This document shows, one piece after another, positions 36,986 through 49,558 of a stretch of DNA of 64,000 nt. The stretch spans positions 124,001 to 188,000 of the forward strand of contig JADCRB010000111.1 of the NCBI GenBank assembly GCA_021464245.1, in the 5' to 3' direction. A program made the translations under genes and the position numbers. Positions within the stretch are counted from its first letter, which is position 1. Each line of letters begins with the position of its first letter. The notes under the pieces were generated by a model. It was not told the DNA's origin. It saw only the letters and a program-made list of their open reading frames with translations, and ran no database searches. Source of the stretch: Carallia brachiata. Taxonomy: Eukaryota > Streptophyta > Magnoliopsida > Malpighiales > Rhizophoraceae.

Positions 36986-38471
36986 CTAGTTCACTAAAGA
37001 AGGCGCCATCAGATATCTATCAGTCCCGCATTTCCCAAGAAGTTCTGCAACAATGGTGCCAACGTCTTCCAATCCAACACCAATGTATAAAGGATTAACC
37101 GGAGGTTCCTCAAAACTTTCTGCAGTTACCCGTACGTTGGGAGCATTCTTGCATTTCCCCATGCACTTACATCCAACAACAGCAACCTCAACTCCAGCCT
37201 TCCTCTCGAATTCTTCCATCAAAGCAGGCGCTCCCATCTTCTTGCATTTACCACCCATGCAAACCTCGATCCTCCTGCCCAATGCTGCCACTGCAATGCT
37301 AGTACTGCCATTACAATTGTTCGAACTGCGGCTGCACTCATTGTCAGTTCCATGGCGGAAACCTTCTCTGCAGATTTCAGGACTCAAATTAGTAGTCTCC
37401 CCCATCTGCTCTTCTTGAGCTGGTGAGGCAATACTAGCCAATTTAGTGTCTTCTTGGATCACAGGTTCCAGTTCAATCTCTATACACTTATTCTGAGTGT
37501 CTTCTTGGATGGCATGTTCTGGTTCAATCTCTACACACGTATTCCGACCATTCCCTCTCAAGGAGATCATGTCAATCACCTTCCCACAATCGCCGCTGTC
37601 GCTAGACTCGGATGAAGAGCTCGAAGAGGACTCTGAGTCACTCTGCATTTTGCCAGAAACTAATGCCGCCTTACGCTTGGCTTTCTCTTCTTCCTTTCTA
37701 ATTCTCTTCTGTTCCTTTTCCTGTGATCTCAGATGTTGGAGTTCTGCAAGCAAAACCTCCGTTGCTTCCTGAATCAAAAGGTAAATGAAATAACATATTA
37801 GCGTTTGACGGTCAAGGTACCCATTAAACAGATAACAAGCAAGATGGCAAGTTACTGATCGCTAATCTTTTCTTAATTATTACTTCGTTATGTCTATTTT
37901 GCAAGATTTCTTTTTTTTTTTTTTATGAACAACCGAAAAAGGTGCATCGCGGGTACGTGGGTTATGCACCAAGATTTCATCTTTGAACAACCAAGATTTC
38001 ATCTTTCCTCTGCGTCAATAATCGACAGGCTTCCATGATCTAGATCGATAGCTGAAACATAAAATTTAAATGACAAATCCAGACGAACAGTAGCTCAATT
38101 CATCCAAAAAAAGAAAAGAAAAGAAATGAAAAAGAAGATCGAATTCTGAAACTCACCGAAACCATACTATTGCCGTTGACTTCACCCACAGAAAAACTAG
38201 CCAAGTCCTTCGACAATCTTTTTATTAATTTCTCTTTCTTCTTCTTCTCTGCTTTAATTTCTGCACCCTTCTCCTTCCTTCCAACACACCTCGCCGGAGA
38301 TTCATAGTATAGAACGTGCCCAGAATCAGAGAATTCATGGCTCAAAATTCTTGTACAACTTCTGGGTCTAGAAGAAACTCCAGAATTTCCAATACCCACA
38401 AAGCGACGACTATCGAAACCGGCGCCGGAGAATCCAGTAACTGGCTGGTAAATCAGACCGGCGGTCTCCAT
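36986..38471 (-). CDS. DGAT3: DGAT3-like soluble protein with thioredoxin-like [2Fe-2S] ferredoxin domain
   Basis: Two exons, 38157-38471 (105 codons) and 36986-37768, give 365 residues, close to plant DGAT3 proteins such as Arabidopsis At1g48300. The N terminus includes the family-typical FSDSGHV. Exon 2 starts with a charged coiled-coil-like segment (106-145), then a Ser/acidic run (about 150-165). A 17-residue tandem repeat (C[VI]EIE..., from a 51-bp duplication at 37446-37547) follows. The C-terminal domain has Cys275-x4-Cys280, Cys307-x3-Cys311 and extra Cys305, fitting a thioredoxin-like ferredoxin that binds [2Fe-2S]. Published work on the family reports diacylglycerol acyltransferase activity; whether this protein acts so is inference. 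It is intact and transcribed divergently from the PIP30 gene. Confidence 0.85.
37446..37547 (-). repeat. 51-bp in-frame tandem duplication inside DGAT3-like CDS
   Basis: Units 37446-37496 and 37497-37547 differ at a few positions and each code 17 residues with the shared ending QEDT. The duplication preserves frame and lies in the low-conservation linker before the Fe-S domain. Confidence 0.85.
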
Positions 38472-39266
38472 CGATCAATTGTTTGTCTGGTTCCGACAGC
38501 GTCTCAGAATTTCCTACCTCTTTTCAGATAATTCTAATTCCGCTGGCTTCGGATTAGGCTATGTTTTATGTTATACTTTTCCGCGTTTGGAAATAAATCG
38601 AGACAGGTGGCGAACTGTGATTCGCTGTCGATGATCTGAAAATGACGTGGAAAAATATTATTTATTGGCGATGGTTCCCTTGCGATTTCCTCGAGGTAGT
38701 CACGCTCTAGTTCGCATTTGACACGCGCTTTTCTCCAATACAAACCGTTGGATGAACTTCCTTTTATTTGGACGGTTTGGATTAGCGCCATGATTGAGGC
38801 GGTAAAGATGCCAGCTGGCGACCCACTCCAAGGCCCAATGGGCCGTATAAATGCCGCTGATATTGGGCCCGACTCTCCGCGTAGGTTTGACGCGTACGCG
38901 GCTCGGGTTCGGAAATAAATACTTGGGTTGGGGCAATAAGGTATTCTCAACAAGAGAAAAAGTCGGAGATGCGAATGTAGAAATTCATTGTTTTTTAATT
39001 AAAAATTACGAATTTTTAATTTTAAAAATATAGTCGTATTAAATATTTATTAATTTTTTTTAATTATTTTTCAAAATTTTATTCAAATATATTAATGTTA
39101 ATTATTATATTAAATTAAATACTGAACAGTAAAAAAAAAAAAAAAAAGGGCCCAAGACAGCCGTTAAATTTAAAACCCTCGAAATTGAAGCCGTTAAGAT
39201 TTTGGATCAACTCGATTCGCAATTGAAAATTTGAGGGCGGTTTTAGCGAATTTAGGAGAATTAACA
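38472..39266. promoter_or_regulatory. Divergent promoter of DGAT3-like and PIP30-like genes
   Basis: This 795-bp interval separates two head-to-head start codons. It contains a cluster of site II-type motifs (TGGGCC/GGCCCA): AGGCCCAATGGGCC at 38831-38844, TGGGCCC at 38864-38870 and GGGCCCA at about 39148-39154. Such motifs bind TCP factors in plant housekeeping and growth genes (established knowledge). An AT-rich block lies at about 38990-39130. Actual start sites are not determinable. Confidence 0.55.
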
Positions 39267-42200
39267 ATGGCAGAGGGATCATCCCATCCAGGAAGATTGA
39301 TGAATTTCGTTTCAGAGGAAGAGGTATTCCTAATTAACCCAAAAACCCTAATATTTCTTGTTGGTGTTAATTTAGGGTTTTATGATGTTAAAGTTGATTT
39401 TTTTTTCTTATTATCTGTTAATGCTAATATTATAATTAATGGGATTATGACAGTTAGATCAAGCTAAGAAAGCAAGGGGTGAGCGAGTTGATGATGGCAC
39501 TGCCCAGAGGGATAGGCCCCTGTACGAGGTTTGGCTATTTATTACTCTCTTTTTTTTTTTTTTTTTAGTGCCAAAATCTTTGTTATTACCTCTCTATTTT
39601 TCGAGTCCGGATTTGATTTTGTGAATTTGTGTTTAGCTCTATGGGTTTTCAATAGTTGTTTTATCTGGTTAATGCTTAAAAGGATAGGTTGAGGTTAAGT
39701 GGGAATTCTTCTGAGCTTCTTGTAGCAGTAAGGGAGATATTTGCATTTACGTGTCTATGGAGTTTCAACGTAATTTCGAAGCCATGCTTGCTAGAGAACT
39801 ATAGTGACTTCCTCTTTAATTGTTTGCCACTTTTCCATGATGCTTTGGGCTTGGGAATTTCGTTCAGATATATGGTTAATCCTTCTGTATCGGAGAATTC
39901 CAAAATATTGCTGACATCATGGAGTGTTTCTATTAAAATGTTCGAGCTTTACACTACATTATTCTGAGATTTTCCTTTTTCCTTCGTTTTTATAATGCAG
40001 ATTCTAAAGGAGAATAAGGACAAACGCGATGCTGAATTTAATGAGCGGTTCAAGCATAGTGAGTTCTTACATTGTCAGAGAGTTCAATGTTGTTATTTTG
40101 AATTTTTGATTGACAGTTCTGAAATGAAAGAAGCCAGAATGAGTTTATTTAAGATGCCAATAACTGAGTTTGTTGTGTGGATCTTTTATGCTTTAATTTG
40201 TTCTGTTGTACATATCGGTTCAATTGTTCCATCTATGGCCTTATTTACTTACACCTCCTCCATTGAATGGCGTCCTTGTTTTCATGTTAGTCATGCATGG
40301 CGTTGTGTCTGTGGTTTGGTCTTGTTAAGGAACTTGTAATTTAATCAGTGTTTTCTTTTGATTTCCCATATTAGGGTCTGCATACAGACACACAGGCTGT
40401 TATGTAATAATTTGAAAAATGAGTGACAAGAACTGTGTAGATTTATTTACTAATTTCATTGCAGGACCTCCTAAAGCTTTGGATGAAGATGAAACTGAGT
40501 TTCTTGATAAACTGGAGATGGTGAGATTACAGTTAAGATCATTATTTTTCAAAATGCTAATGAAATGCAATGTTTTCTACTTCTTGTGAAAGTTTCTCTT
40601 TCAATCAACACGTGAGCTGGGAATCTGTTTGATTGAAATGCTCTGAATGCAGTAAGAGCTTGGACTATAGGTTGACAATTTAAATTCTCATGTGGTAAAA
40701 CTAACAGGTGACTTGGGTACCCTGGTTTGCATTTCTCTTGTGCAAGTCTGTTTGTATGTGCACAGTAATGATATTTTTCCTTTTCTTAATGATATTGATC
40801 GGCAGTATTGAATGTACCTGTTGAGACACAGAAAAAATAGGTTCACTTTGTTCGTGCTAGATGTCCTGCAAAAAGTGTACCTATTTGCACAACTGCTGAT
40901 GCTTTAGTCATTTTTTTCATGTTCATTATCCTAATTCTTTGATCATGGGAACAGTCAAAGAGAGAACACGAGAGACAAGTGGCTGATGAGGAAGCACAAC
41001 AGCTGCAGAGTTTCCAAGTAATTGCAAATTAATTCTGAGTTTTAGATGAGCATGACTGTAAACTGTACACAGACTGGAAGCTTGGGTTTTGCTTAAAATG
41101 GTATTAAACTTTTAAATTTGATATGGCATTTACAAGGTCATGTTATTAACAAAATCATGATAATGGGTCAAAAATGTATTTCCTTATTCAGTGACATGTT
41201 TGAACGTTTGATCATTGTTGTTGGCATGTCTTGTCTAAGACATGTTTCTCTTTCAGGCAGCCATTGCAGCACAGTCCACCATTGTGCATGAATTGAAGGA
41301 ACATATACCTCTAGTCCAGGTTAATCATCAACCCTTTCTTCCTGTCAATCAATTTTTGCAGAGCTTTTCCTATATATATTTGGTTTTTCAGTGTTTATGA
41401 GCCTTTTTCCAGACATGAAAGGGCACTTTCATGGTTTTATTGAGACTACCTCTTTTGCAGAATTTGCAGACTTTACACTAAAATCTGTAATTTTGCAATC
41501 TTTGACTCTGTTATTGAGACAGCTTTTGTTTGTGCTTTTCACTTTTCCTGCTTTTGAAAGTGACATCATTGTTAAATCAGAAGGCTTTTTATGTTGAACA
41601 TACTAGCACTAGATTTTCAACTTGTGTTTTTTGTCAACCAGGTCAAATTAATGAGGCCTTATACTGTATCTAAATCTTCCATTTTTTTCTTCTTTCCTTA
41701 CCGGGTGATAAAATTATTTTCATGTCTGATTGTCTTCATCCGCCATGCAGACTTGTTTTATTTTTGCTCTTAATGGATGCACAAAATAACATTGAGACGA
41801 TAACATATAACAAGTTGATATATTGAATTGGTAGTTTCCTCTAATAGTTGAAGATGAAATATTTTTTGAAAGCTCAGATTTCCTTCCCGGTAGATCCATT
41901 TTCTGATTGTTTAAATGAGTCTAAGAATTTACATGATGAAAGAGATATGTTATTCTATTTAAAAAAAACAAAAAATATAAAAGCAATGCTGGCTAGCTTC
42001 TAGATTGGCGTGCTCAGAGGTGTATGCTTGAACAGGTTCACATGCACGTCCTAGCATTGTTGCCTGGTAGGGACGTTTTGTCTTGTATCAAATGTTTTCC
42101 CTTTATGCTTCTGGGTTGAAGTACTATATGGGCATTAGCTGAACATTTCAGTTCAAGTCTGTATCGCCCTAAAAGTTGGGATTTTTACTTTATAAATGCA

Positions 42201-42467
42201 GCCTAATTGTGCTTGCAGGAACAAAAATCAGTTGGCAGGAAAAATGCACCTGCTCGCCCACTGAGTATGATTATAAAAGTGAAACCGCAAGCAAAGAAAG
42301 CAAAGATGGATCATGAAGAACCTTCAGACATGGTAAAGGCATCAGGTACAAGCGCCGAGAAATTATCAGAGCCAGTGAAAGGACCTAACGGCAATGCTTG
42401 TGAGAGCCCTCCTGTTGCTAAAACTGGTCTTGTTTCGTACAGTGATGAAAGTGAAGACGATGATTAG
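39267..42467 (+). CDS. FAM192A/PIP30 (NEFA-interacting NIP30) domain nuclear protein
   Basis: Seven exons join in frame with GT-AG borders: 39267-39323, 39454-39528, 40001-40058, 40465-40520, 40955-41017, 41257-41319 and 42219-42467, giving 206 residues. The N-terminal domain (roughly 1-125) has the family features RLMNFVSEEE, GERVDDGT, RPLYEILKENKDKRDAEFNERFKHRPPKALDEDE and a charged helix with EREHERQ-like sequence. The C terminus is Lys-rich (KVKPQAKKAKMD), then acidic, ending SYSDESEDDD. The animal homologue binds the proteasome activator PA28-gamma through an acidic, phosphorylated C terminus; the plant role is unknown and not claimed. There is no frameshift. The first exon begins at the ATG after a plausible leader. 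Confidence 0.88.
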
Positions 42468-44233
42468 TCGCACTAGGTTTACTGTCATGTATTAACTGAA
42501 TTTAGTTTCTTACTTTCTTAGATTTTGTGTTCACTTCCTCTATGAACATATGTGAAGAACAGTAAGGGGAGGAATTTGGTGCAACACTAACCTCGTCTAC
42601 ATTGGGAAAGAAAAAAGGAAAGGTCGAAACAAACTGACTTATATTGTATGGCTTATACGTTTGTTCCCTTTATTCCTCAAAGGAAGATTACAGCTGATTA
42701 GGTCATTCATCTGCCAGGTTAAGTTGGTCAAAAATTGAAGTGTGGACCAGGGTATTTATCTGTATAGCTTTGTGATGGTGTACTGACATGTGCATTGTAT
42801 CTGAAGTGACATTTTGTGTTTTATCTGAGGGGAAAAGTTAAAGATCTTGATGATTTTTGAGCTTGATAGGTGTATTGAAAGTAACAATATTTATATTTTT
42901 AATAATAAAATTTTATCACTTAATTTTTTGTTATTTAAAATATTGTCTTATTATTAAAAATTATAGTATTGTTATTATCGAGCTGAAAAATTGGGCACAA
43001 AAAACGGACAGCTTTCCAAATTTCTTATTTTAGGACATCGTTACGGAAGCAAAATAGAATGTACACACAAAATTGGACTCGAGGAAATGTGAACCGTTTA
43101 TTGTAGTTGGCCTCCAATCTCAACCATTGGTTGTAATTGGCCAACCATTCGTTAAAAGACCTGTCAACCGCAACCAGCAGTTAAGATTTGGAAGCCAATT
43201 GTAGCCAATGATTATATTTTTGCATTCAATTTTCACAGTATCGTAACATATTTATTATTTTTATTCCAAATGTTCAGAATTGTCAAGGGCATGAAAGTTT
43301 ACAGACTACTATTTGTTTACAATGATTGGACATTTGACACACTCACATTTACAAAACAAACTTGGTTTGGAGTTAGAGCAGAATCTCTCTCTCTTTTCTG
43401 AGAATCACAGTTTGAACAAAGTTATTACGCATAGCTCTAGAGTCTTGTGAAGTCAATCATATAAACTACACGAATTACCGGTTGTATGCATTGGGTCATC
43501 TTGGCTGCGTCCAAACTAGTTGATTAGGAGATCTGATGCTGGGTGGGATCTTGTGTGTCTTACAGCTGAGCTATGGCTTCTTGGGTGCGTGGCATTTCGG
43601 AAAGAAAGGTGCATGCACATTACTTAGTTCGTTACATTGCGTAGATAATTGAATCATTGATCCTAATGAATGCTGATTCCCATTTCTAAAACACAAAAGG
43701 GGTGGAGTTGTTAATTTTTTCCCCCCTTGATATTGAAATCCGTGCCTTATATTTGTATATTTTCTTGTATATTATATTGTTTCATAGGTTATGTTTGAGT
43801 AAAATTCAAACAAAAATTATAATTTCAACGGTGGATAAATAAAAATTAAGGAAAAGAATCCAATTATATAACCACGTCAAAAGAAAAACGCAGACACGTA
43901 ACGTTATAATTGACCACTTTTTTTCTGCAACATTAAGAGGAGAAAACTAGTAATAAGAAAAATACCAGAAAAAACTGAAGGGCAGAGAAAACATCTTAAG
44001 CTGTATTTGTTCCATGAGAGGAAAGAAAGTAAACTTTTCACCGTCTTTCTCTTGTTTACACAGTAGGACTCAAGGTTAGATCATTTGCTAGTATGCTGTG
44101 TACATATTTACTTAGTTGTGTGATATTTTTCCATGGCTTTTCTCCTTCTTCAAGCCCTTGACAACTACAGATCTACAGCAAACTTACAATATCAACAGTA
44201 ATGATATATGTCTTGCCTTTTCGACAAAGTACC
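42468..44233. other. Spacer between PIP30-like gene and ABCB copy 1
   Basis: Includes the PIP30-like 3' UTR (to perhaps 42850) and the ABCB copy 1 3' UTR on the right. A small inverted repeat occurs at 42855-42990. No other gene. Confidence 0.5.
42855..42990. repeat. Short inverted repeat (MITE-like hairpin)
   Basis: TTTTTGAGCTTGATAG...TAACAATATTTATATTTTTA on the left pairs with the reverse complement of the right side (TTTTTCAGCTCGATAATAAC...ATAATTTTTA). It lies just downstream of the PIP30-like 3' end. Target duplication not determined. Confidence 0.6.
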
Positions 44234-47200
44234 CTATACTGTCTTGGCATTAGTGTGAAGTGCGACTAAGGAGGCATAAATGCCATCTTTGACGTTGATC
44301 AAGTCTCGTGCCTACCTTTCTCTGCAATGACTCCATTTTTGACAACTGCAATTAGATCAGCTTTCCTGATGGTAGATAACCGATGGGCTACAACTACAGT
44401 AGTCCTCTTCGCTACGACGCGGTCTAATGCATCTTGAACCACTCTCTCAGATTCAACATCAAGTGCACTGGTTGCTTCATCTAAGAGTAATATTTTTGGA
44501 CTTTTGATTATGGCACAGGCAATGGCTACTCTTTGCTTCTGTCCCCCTGACAACTGTACTCCCCGCTCTCCCACTACAGTATCATACCCCTGCATTCAAT
44601 AGAAGAGAACCGAGTCCCGAGTTTTAGCTGCCATCTTATGAACATATTGAATTTGTAAATTGCTATTTTGGAAATGCAACGTACTCCTGATACATTGGTA
44701 AACTGGGATTTAGTATGGTAGACAATGTCCTTGGTTACCTGTTCCAAACTGCTAATGAACTTGTGGGCATTGGCCAACTCTGCTGCGGCTATGATTTCTG
44801 CCTCGCTTGCATTCCCTCCTTTCCCGTAGGCAATGTTGGCTCGAATCGTGTCATTGAACAAAGCCGGCTCCTGGCTAACAAGCGCCATCTGCTGCCTTAG
44901 CCACCTTAGTTGTAGCCTTCGAATTTCGGTTCCATCAAGTGAGATAGTGCCTGAATCTGGATCATAAAATCTTTGCAAGAGTGCAATCACCGTTGATTTC
45001 CACTCCCACTTTCTCCAACCAGAGCAACAGTCTGAAAGGGATTCGAACCATATATATTGATCGTTGAAGAATTAATTGGTCGGAACAAGTGGAATTGAAA
45101 CCATTACACACAGTAGTTACCTTGCCAGCATGAATGGTCAAGCTGATGTCTCGAAATATTTGAATATCTGGCCTTAAGGGATACTTGAAGCTGACATGGT
45201 TAAACTCAATGTCTCCTTTACATTATCAAGTGTCATTCCTGACTCATCGCTTGGGTCTATCTTCGACTTACGATCTATAAATGAAAAGACAGAAGCAGCA
45301 GCAGCCTTCGACTTGGTTGAATCAGTAGCAAAGTTGCTTGAATTAGAAATTCCTGTTGCTGCCATGGTCAAAGCAAATAAAACCTGCAAGTAAAATATCC
45401 AGCTCAATGTTACTAACACAATGATTTTGTTTCAAGCTTTGAAACTTTTGGAGAATTGACAGATATGAAAGATAATACTAACTTCAAACACATCCTCGAA
45501 TGTTATATGACCGCTTTGAACCAGTCGAGCTCCTGCATAGAAACTGGTTGCGTAGACAGAGAAAAGGAAGAAGGATGATAGTCCAAATCCGATGCCATTA
45601 ATCAAACCAATCCTTACTCCTGCCTTCATGGGGCCTTCACATTTCTTTTCGTATAGTTGCAACACCTTCTCCTCAGCACAGAATGAAGCAACTGTTCTTA
45701 TACTGCTAACTGCATCATTAGCAACTTGGCTTGCTTCCCCATACATCATCTGCAACCATTTACATTTGCACCAGTGATACTAGGAAATACCAGCATTGTT
45801 ACAATGAATCAACAACCTAAACTTTTTAAAAATATTGGTAAGGATATCAAAACTCCTATTGTCGAATGTTAGCTGGCTGCACGAATGAAATTCAAGCTGA
45901 CTAATTTTAAGTCATACCTTTGCATCTGCACCAAATCCTTTCATGAACTTCAATTGAACAAACCCGTTGATGGCCATTAGAGGGACTATTGCAAGGACAA
46001 TGAGTGCGAGCTGCCAACTTGCAGTAAAGGCAATGATTATGCCCACTAATGCTGTGGCAATATTTTGAACATTTTGGGCTAGTGCATCCCCTACCAATGC
46101 GCGGACTGCTGCTGCATCTGCTGAGAGCCTAGCACCAATTATACCACTTGAGTGCTCAGGCTCATCGAACCAACTAATCTCCATGTTAACCACCTTCTCA
46201 AAGCACATTGATCTAATCCGTTGGATTAACTTGCTTCCAGCAACGAAAACAAATATGTTCTAATTGGATACAGCACAAATGCTGCTATGCCAAGAGTCAT
46301 ATACATCAGTGTCCAAAGCTTCAATTCCTTTCTTAACACATGAGGCTGATCAAAAAATGATTTGATCGTTCCGGATATTAATATGCCGTAGATTGGCAAT
46401 ATTGCACCGCTGAGACTCGCTGCAATAGTTCCAAGTACAAGAACTGAAAGTTCTGGCTTGTTAAGAGCGGCAAGACGTCGGATTGAGACCTCTGGAGCAT
46501 CTTCAATAGGTGGGAAAGTTTCTAAATTTTGGTTGTCATCAGGGGAATCAGTTCCTATAGGTAAACCAAATGCGAGTGATAAGGAATGTCTGCTGCTATT
46601 TCTTGATGAAGCACGACTAAAGGACCGTGGCATCGACTTTCTTTGGCTTGACTGTCTAAATGCTTCCATGGTAAATTCTGAATTATCGTAGTGTCTGCCG
46701 CTATTTCTAGATGATGCACGAAAAAAGGGATAAAGCTCAGACTTTCTTTGGCTTGACAGTCTAAAGGCTTCCATGGAAAATTCTGAATTGCTGCGATCCT
46801 CCTCTGCCACTTGTTCTGACTCTTTATTTGCGTCCTGTAAGCGTATAAGCTGGGAATATGCTCCATTAGGATCCTCAAGCAATTCTGAATGCGAGCCTGG
46901 TGAATTACGCAGATTGTTAGCTTGTTTCTCACGTTGAAATGTGACAACAAATTCAACCTCGGTAAGATTTAGAAGAGCTACCATGTCTAGTAATGCAACA
47001 TATGAACGATGTGGACATTAATGCTAAAGCTCCGACGGGCTTACCCTTTTCAACTATTTTTCCTTGATGAATGACGCAATAATACCAGCATTTCTTACAG
47101 TTGTCAAGCGATGGACTACCATAACTGTAGTTCGGTTGACCATTATCTTCTCTAATGCCTCTTGCACCATTCTCTCAGATTCTACATCAAGTGCACTTGT

Positions 47201-49558
47201 AGCTTCATCTAGAAGTAAAATTCGAGGGTCCTTCAGAATTGCCCTTGCTATTGCAATTCTCTGCTTTTGCCCACCAGAAAGCTGAGTTCCATGTTCCCCA
47301 ACCATGGTGTCAAGTCCCTGGAAAGATTCAAAATTTGAAAACAAATGAGTGATCCAGGGAACGATAAAGGTCAAGTTAGCCCTTCATTACATTGTTGCAT
47401 AGGAAAAGAACTTGAACCTGAGGCAGTTTATCAATGAATTTAGTGGCATTGGCAAGTTCAGCTGCAGCTTCGATCTCTTCAACAGTAGCATCATCCTTTC
47501 CGTATGCAATATTATCCTTGATGCTGGATGTAAATAGCACAGGTTCCTGACTGACAAGACCAATTTTTTTCTAATCCATTTAACCTGAAACTCTTTGAGA
47601 TTAATGCCATCTATAAGCACTTCACCTGCCAATGGATCATAAAATCTCTCTATAAGACTGATAATTGTTGACTTCCCACTTCCACTATGCCCAACCAAAG
47701 CAGCAGTTGCCACTAGGTATTGAAAGAGAGAATCCACAAAGTATTTGCTCATTTGGTCTGGCAGGATAATTGAAATACACGTCTCTCAACTCTACATCTC
47801 CACGAATGTCATCCATTGTGCTTCCATTTGTGTTGTAGGCATCTATCTCGGGCTTTCGGTCAATAGTCTCAAACATCTTATATGCTGCAGCTTGACCTGC
47901 GAAAACGCGCTCATGCAGGGAGATGTCTGTCCTAGGGACCTGTTAACGCCATCCCCGTAAGTGCAAGACAAAAGGAACTTTAGTTAATCAAAGTAGATGT
48001 GCACACAAGCGCCAATGTTACGTGTATGTAGTTGTTTATGGAGAAAGAAGCAAGCACAGACATTCAAAATCAAATTGGAACTTACATAGAGGCTGTCAAC
48101 ACAGAAATTATCACATTAATCACTTCGCCCCCATTGTACCCTTTTTCCAGTACCATCTTTCCACCAAACCACACAGCCATTGCATAAATACAGAACACGA
48201 ATAGCATATATGTACCAAGACCCATCCCTACAGCCAAGCCTTCATGAACACTCGATTTATAAGCGGTAAGAAGGAATTTGTTGTAAGAACTGATGGCTCT
48301 CTTCTCACCAGTAAATGATGCAACCTGAAAAACCAAATAAAGGTCAAGCAAATCTTAAGAAAATTAAATAGCAAAGTTGATGTAGTGCACTGAAAGACAT
48401 GTTTTAGAATTTCTCATTCATCATTTTGTTTCTAACTACGAAACATACGGTTCTGATTGAGCTGATTGTTTGTTCTACTACAGTTGCTGCCTCTGCATAA
48501 GCCTTTTGTACACGAGATGCTCGCTTGGATATCAAAATGGACATGATCCCACCAGCTAGCACCAGAAGGGGGATGGCAGACATCATAACCAGGGTAAGCA
48601 ACCACCCTTTGGCAAATGCTATAATAAAGCCTCCAATGAATGTTGCTATTAGCTGTAAGAACTTCCCAACCTGTGTAGAATAAGAAAAGCTAATTTGGTA
48701 AACATTAAACTGGAGAATATCAAATTAAATTCAATGCAATAAGAGCTTCAATTTGGTGGGGTTCTAGTGACTGCAGATGTGCAGTACCTTTTCACCCATT
48801 GCATCTTGTATGAGAACCGTGTCACCGGACATTCTACCAATAACCTCACCAGTATTTGTGTCCTTGTCAAAAAAGGTTAGGTCTTGCCTCAGAATGGTTT
48901 TAAATAGTTTCCCCTGATTCTTGCAGCCTGTCTTTCTCCTGTGATCGTCCAGCACGCAGTTTCTGACAAAAGATAGACATTGATTTTTTTTTTTTTTTTG
49001 TTCTCGCTGATTTGCAATTGTTGAATTGAATTTTGAAGTGAGTTTTGAGTGCAAGGTTTACTTACGAAGCAAGGCTGCTGCTCCAGCCCCCAATGCCAAG
49101 TAGACATATTTTAGACAAACCTGCAGCATTACATTCGCAATACCATTATATAACTATAATAGAAATAAAGTGGCTTCTGTTAAAAAATGAAACTGAAAAG
49201 GAATGCTTTTCTTATGCATCATAATTGTTACCTTAGTAACTGCATTGACAATGTTGCCTGTCTGGTGCTCTCCAAAAGTGTTAATTATCTGTCCCAGGAT
49301 TAAAGTCATGATGGGTGTGGAGGCACCATTTCCAATAGCACCAACTGTGCCAAGGAACATTAAAATGATATCAGTGGAATCAGCAAAAGAGAAGAGCTTC
49401 AGGAGTGGAACTGTCTTAGCCTTCTCATCTCCCTTGCTGTTCTCTTTAGGCTCTTCTTGGCTCCCATTCAAGCCAGAGCTTCTCTCCGGCTCCCGTGAAT
49501 TCGCCGTGGAAGCACCATCCATCCTGATATCTACATCTAAACCATTCTCCTCAGCCAT
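44234..49558 (-). CDS. Full-size ABCB transporter (P-glycoprotein), ABCB4/11/21 clade, copy 1; frame broken
   Basis: ATP-driven plasma-membrane exporter with TMD-NBD-TMD-NBD order; the plant clade includes auxin transporters, but the substrate here is not known. Exon 1 is 49232-49558 (MAEENG start, matched by copy 2). NBD1 has [10 protein letters not shown] and [18 protein letters not shown]2 has a Walker [16 protein letters not shown] and DEATSALD. The stop is at 44234-44236. About nine small deletions break the frame, near 44301, 44999, 45215, 46244, 47075, 47567, 47709 (2 bases), 47902 and 48900. Each is recovered by restoring the base or bases present in copy 2 or the family. I saw no nonsense substitutions, so sequencing error is favoured, although this copy has most of the breaks and also a Cys where Arg is usual after the NBD2 signature. 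The linker carries a 35-residue tandem duplication. Confidence 0.85.
46666..46875 (-). repeat. 105-bp in-frame tandem duplication in ABCB copy 1 linker
   Basis: The motif ccatgg(t/a)aaattctgaatt recurs with a 105-bp period (46666 and 46771). Each unit codes 35 residues starting NSEF(S/T)MEAFR and including SSQRKS and RASSRNS. Copy 2 has only one unit. The site is the regulatory linker between NBD1 and TMD2. The right limit is approximate. Confidence 0.85.

Noticed and set aside
36727..37098. Plus-strand ORF overlapping the DGAT3-like 3' end
   Set aside because: Antisense shadow of the DGAT3-like exon and its 3' UTR, with no independent support.
39689..40339. ORFs between PIP30-like exons
   Set aside because: They lie mostly in introns, are T-rich, and clean GT-AG junctions place the real exons elsewhere.
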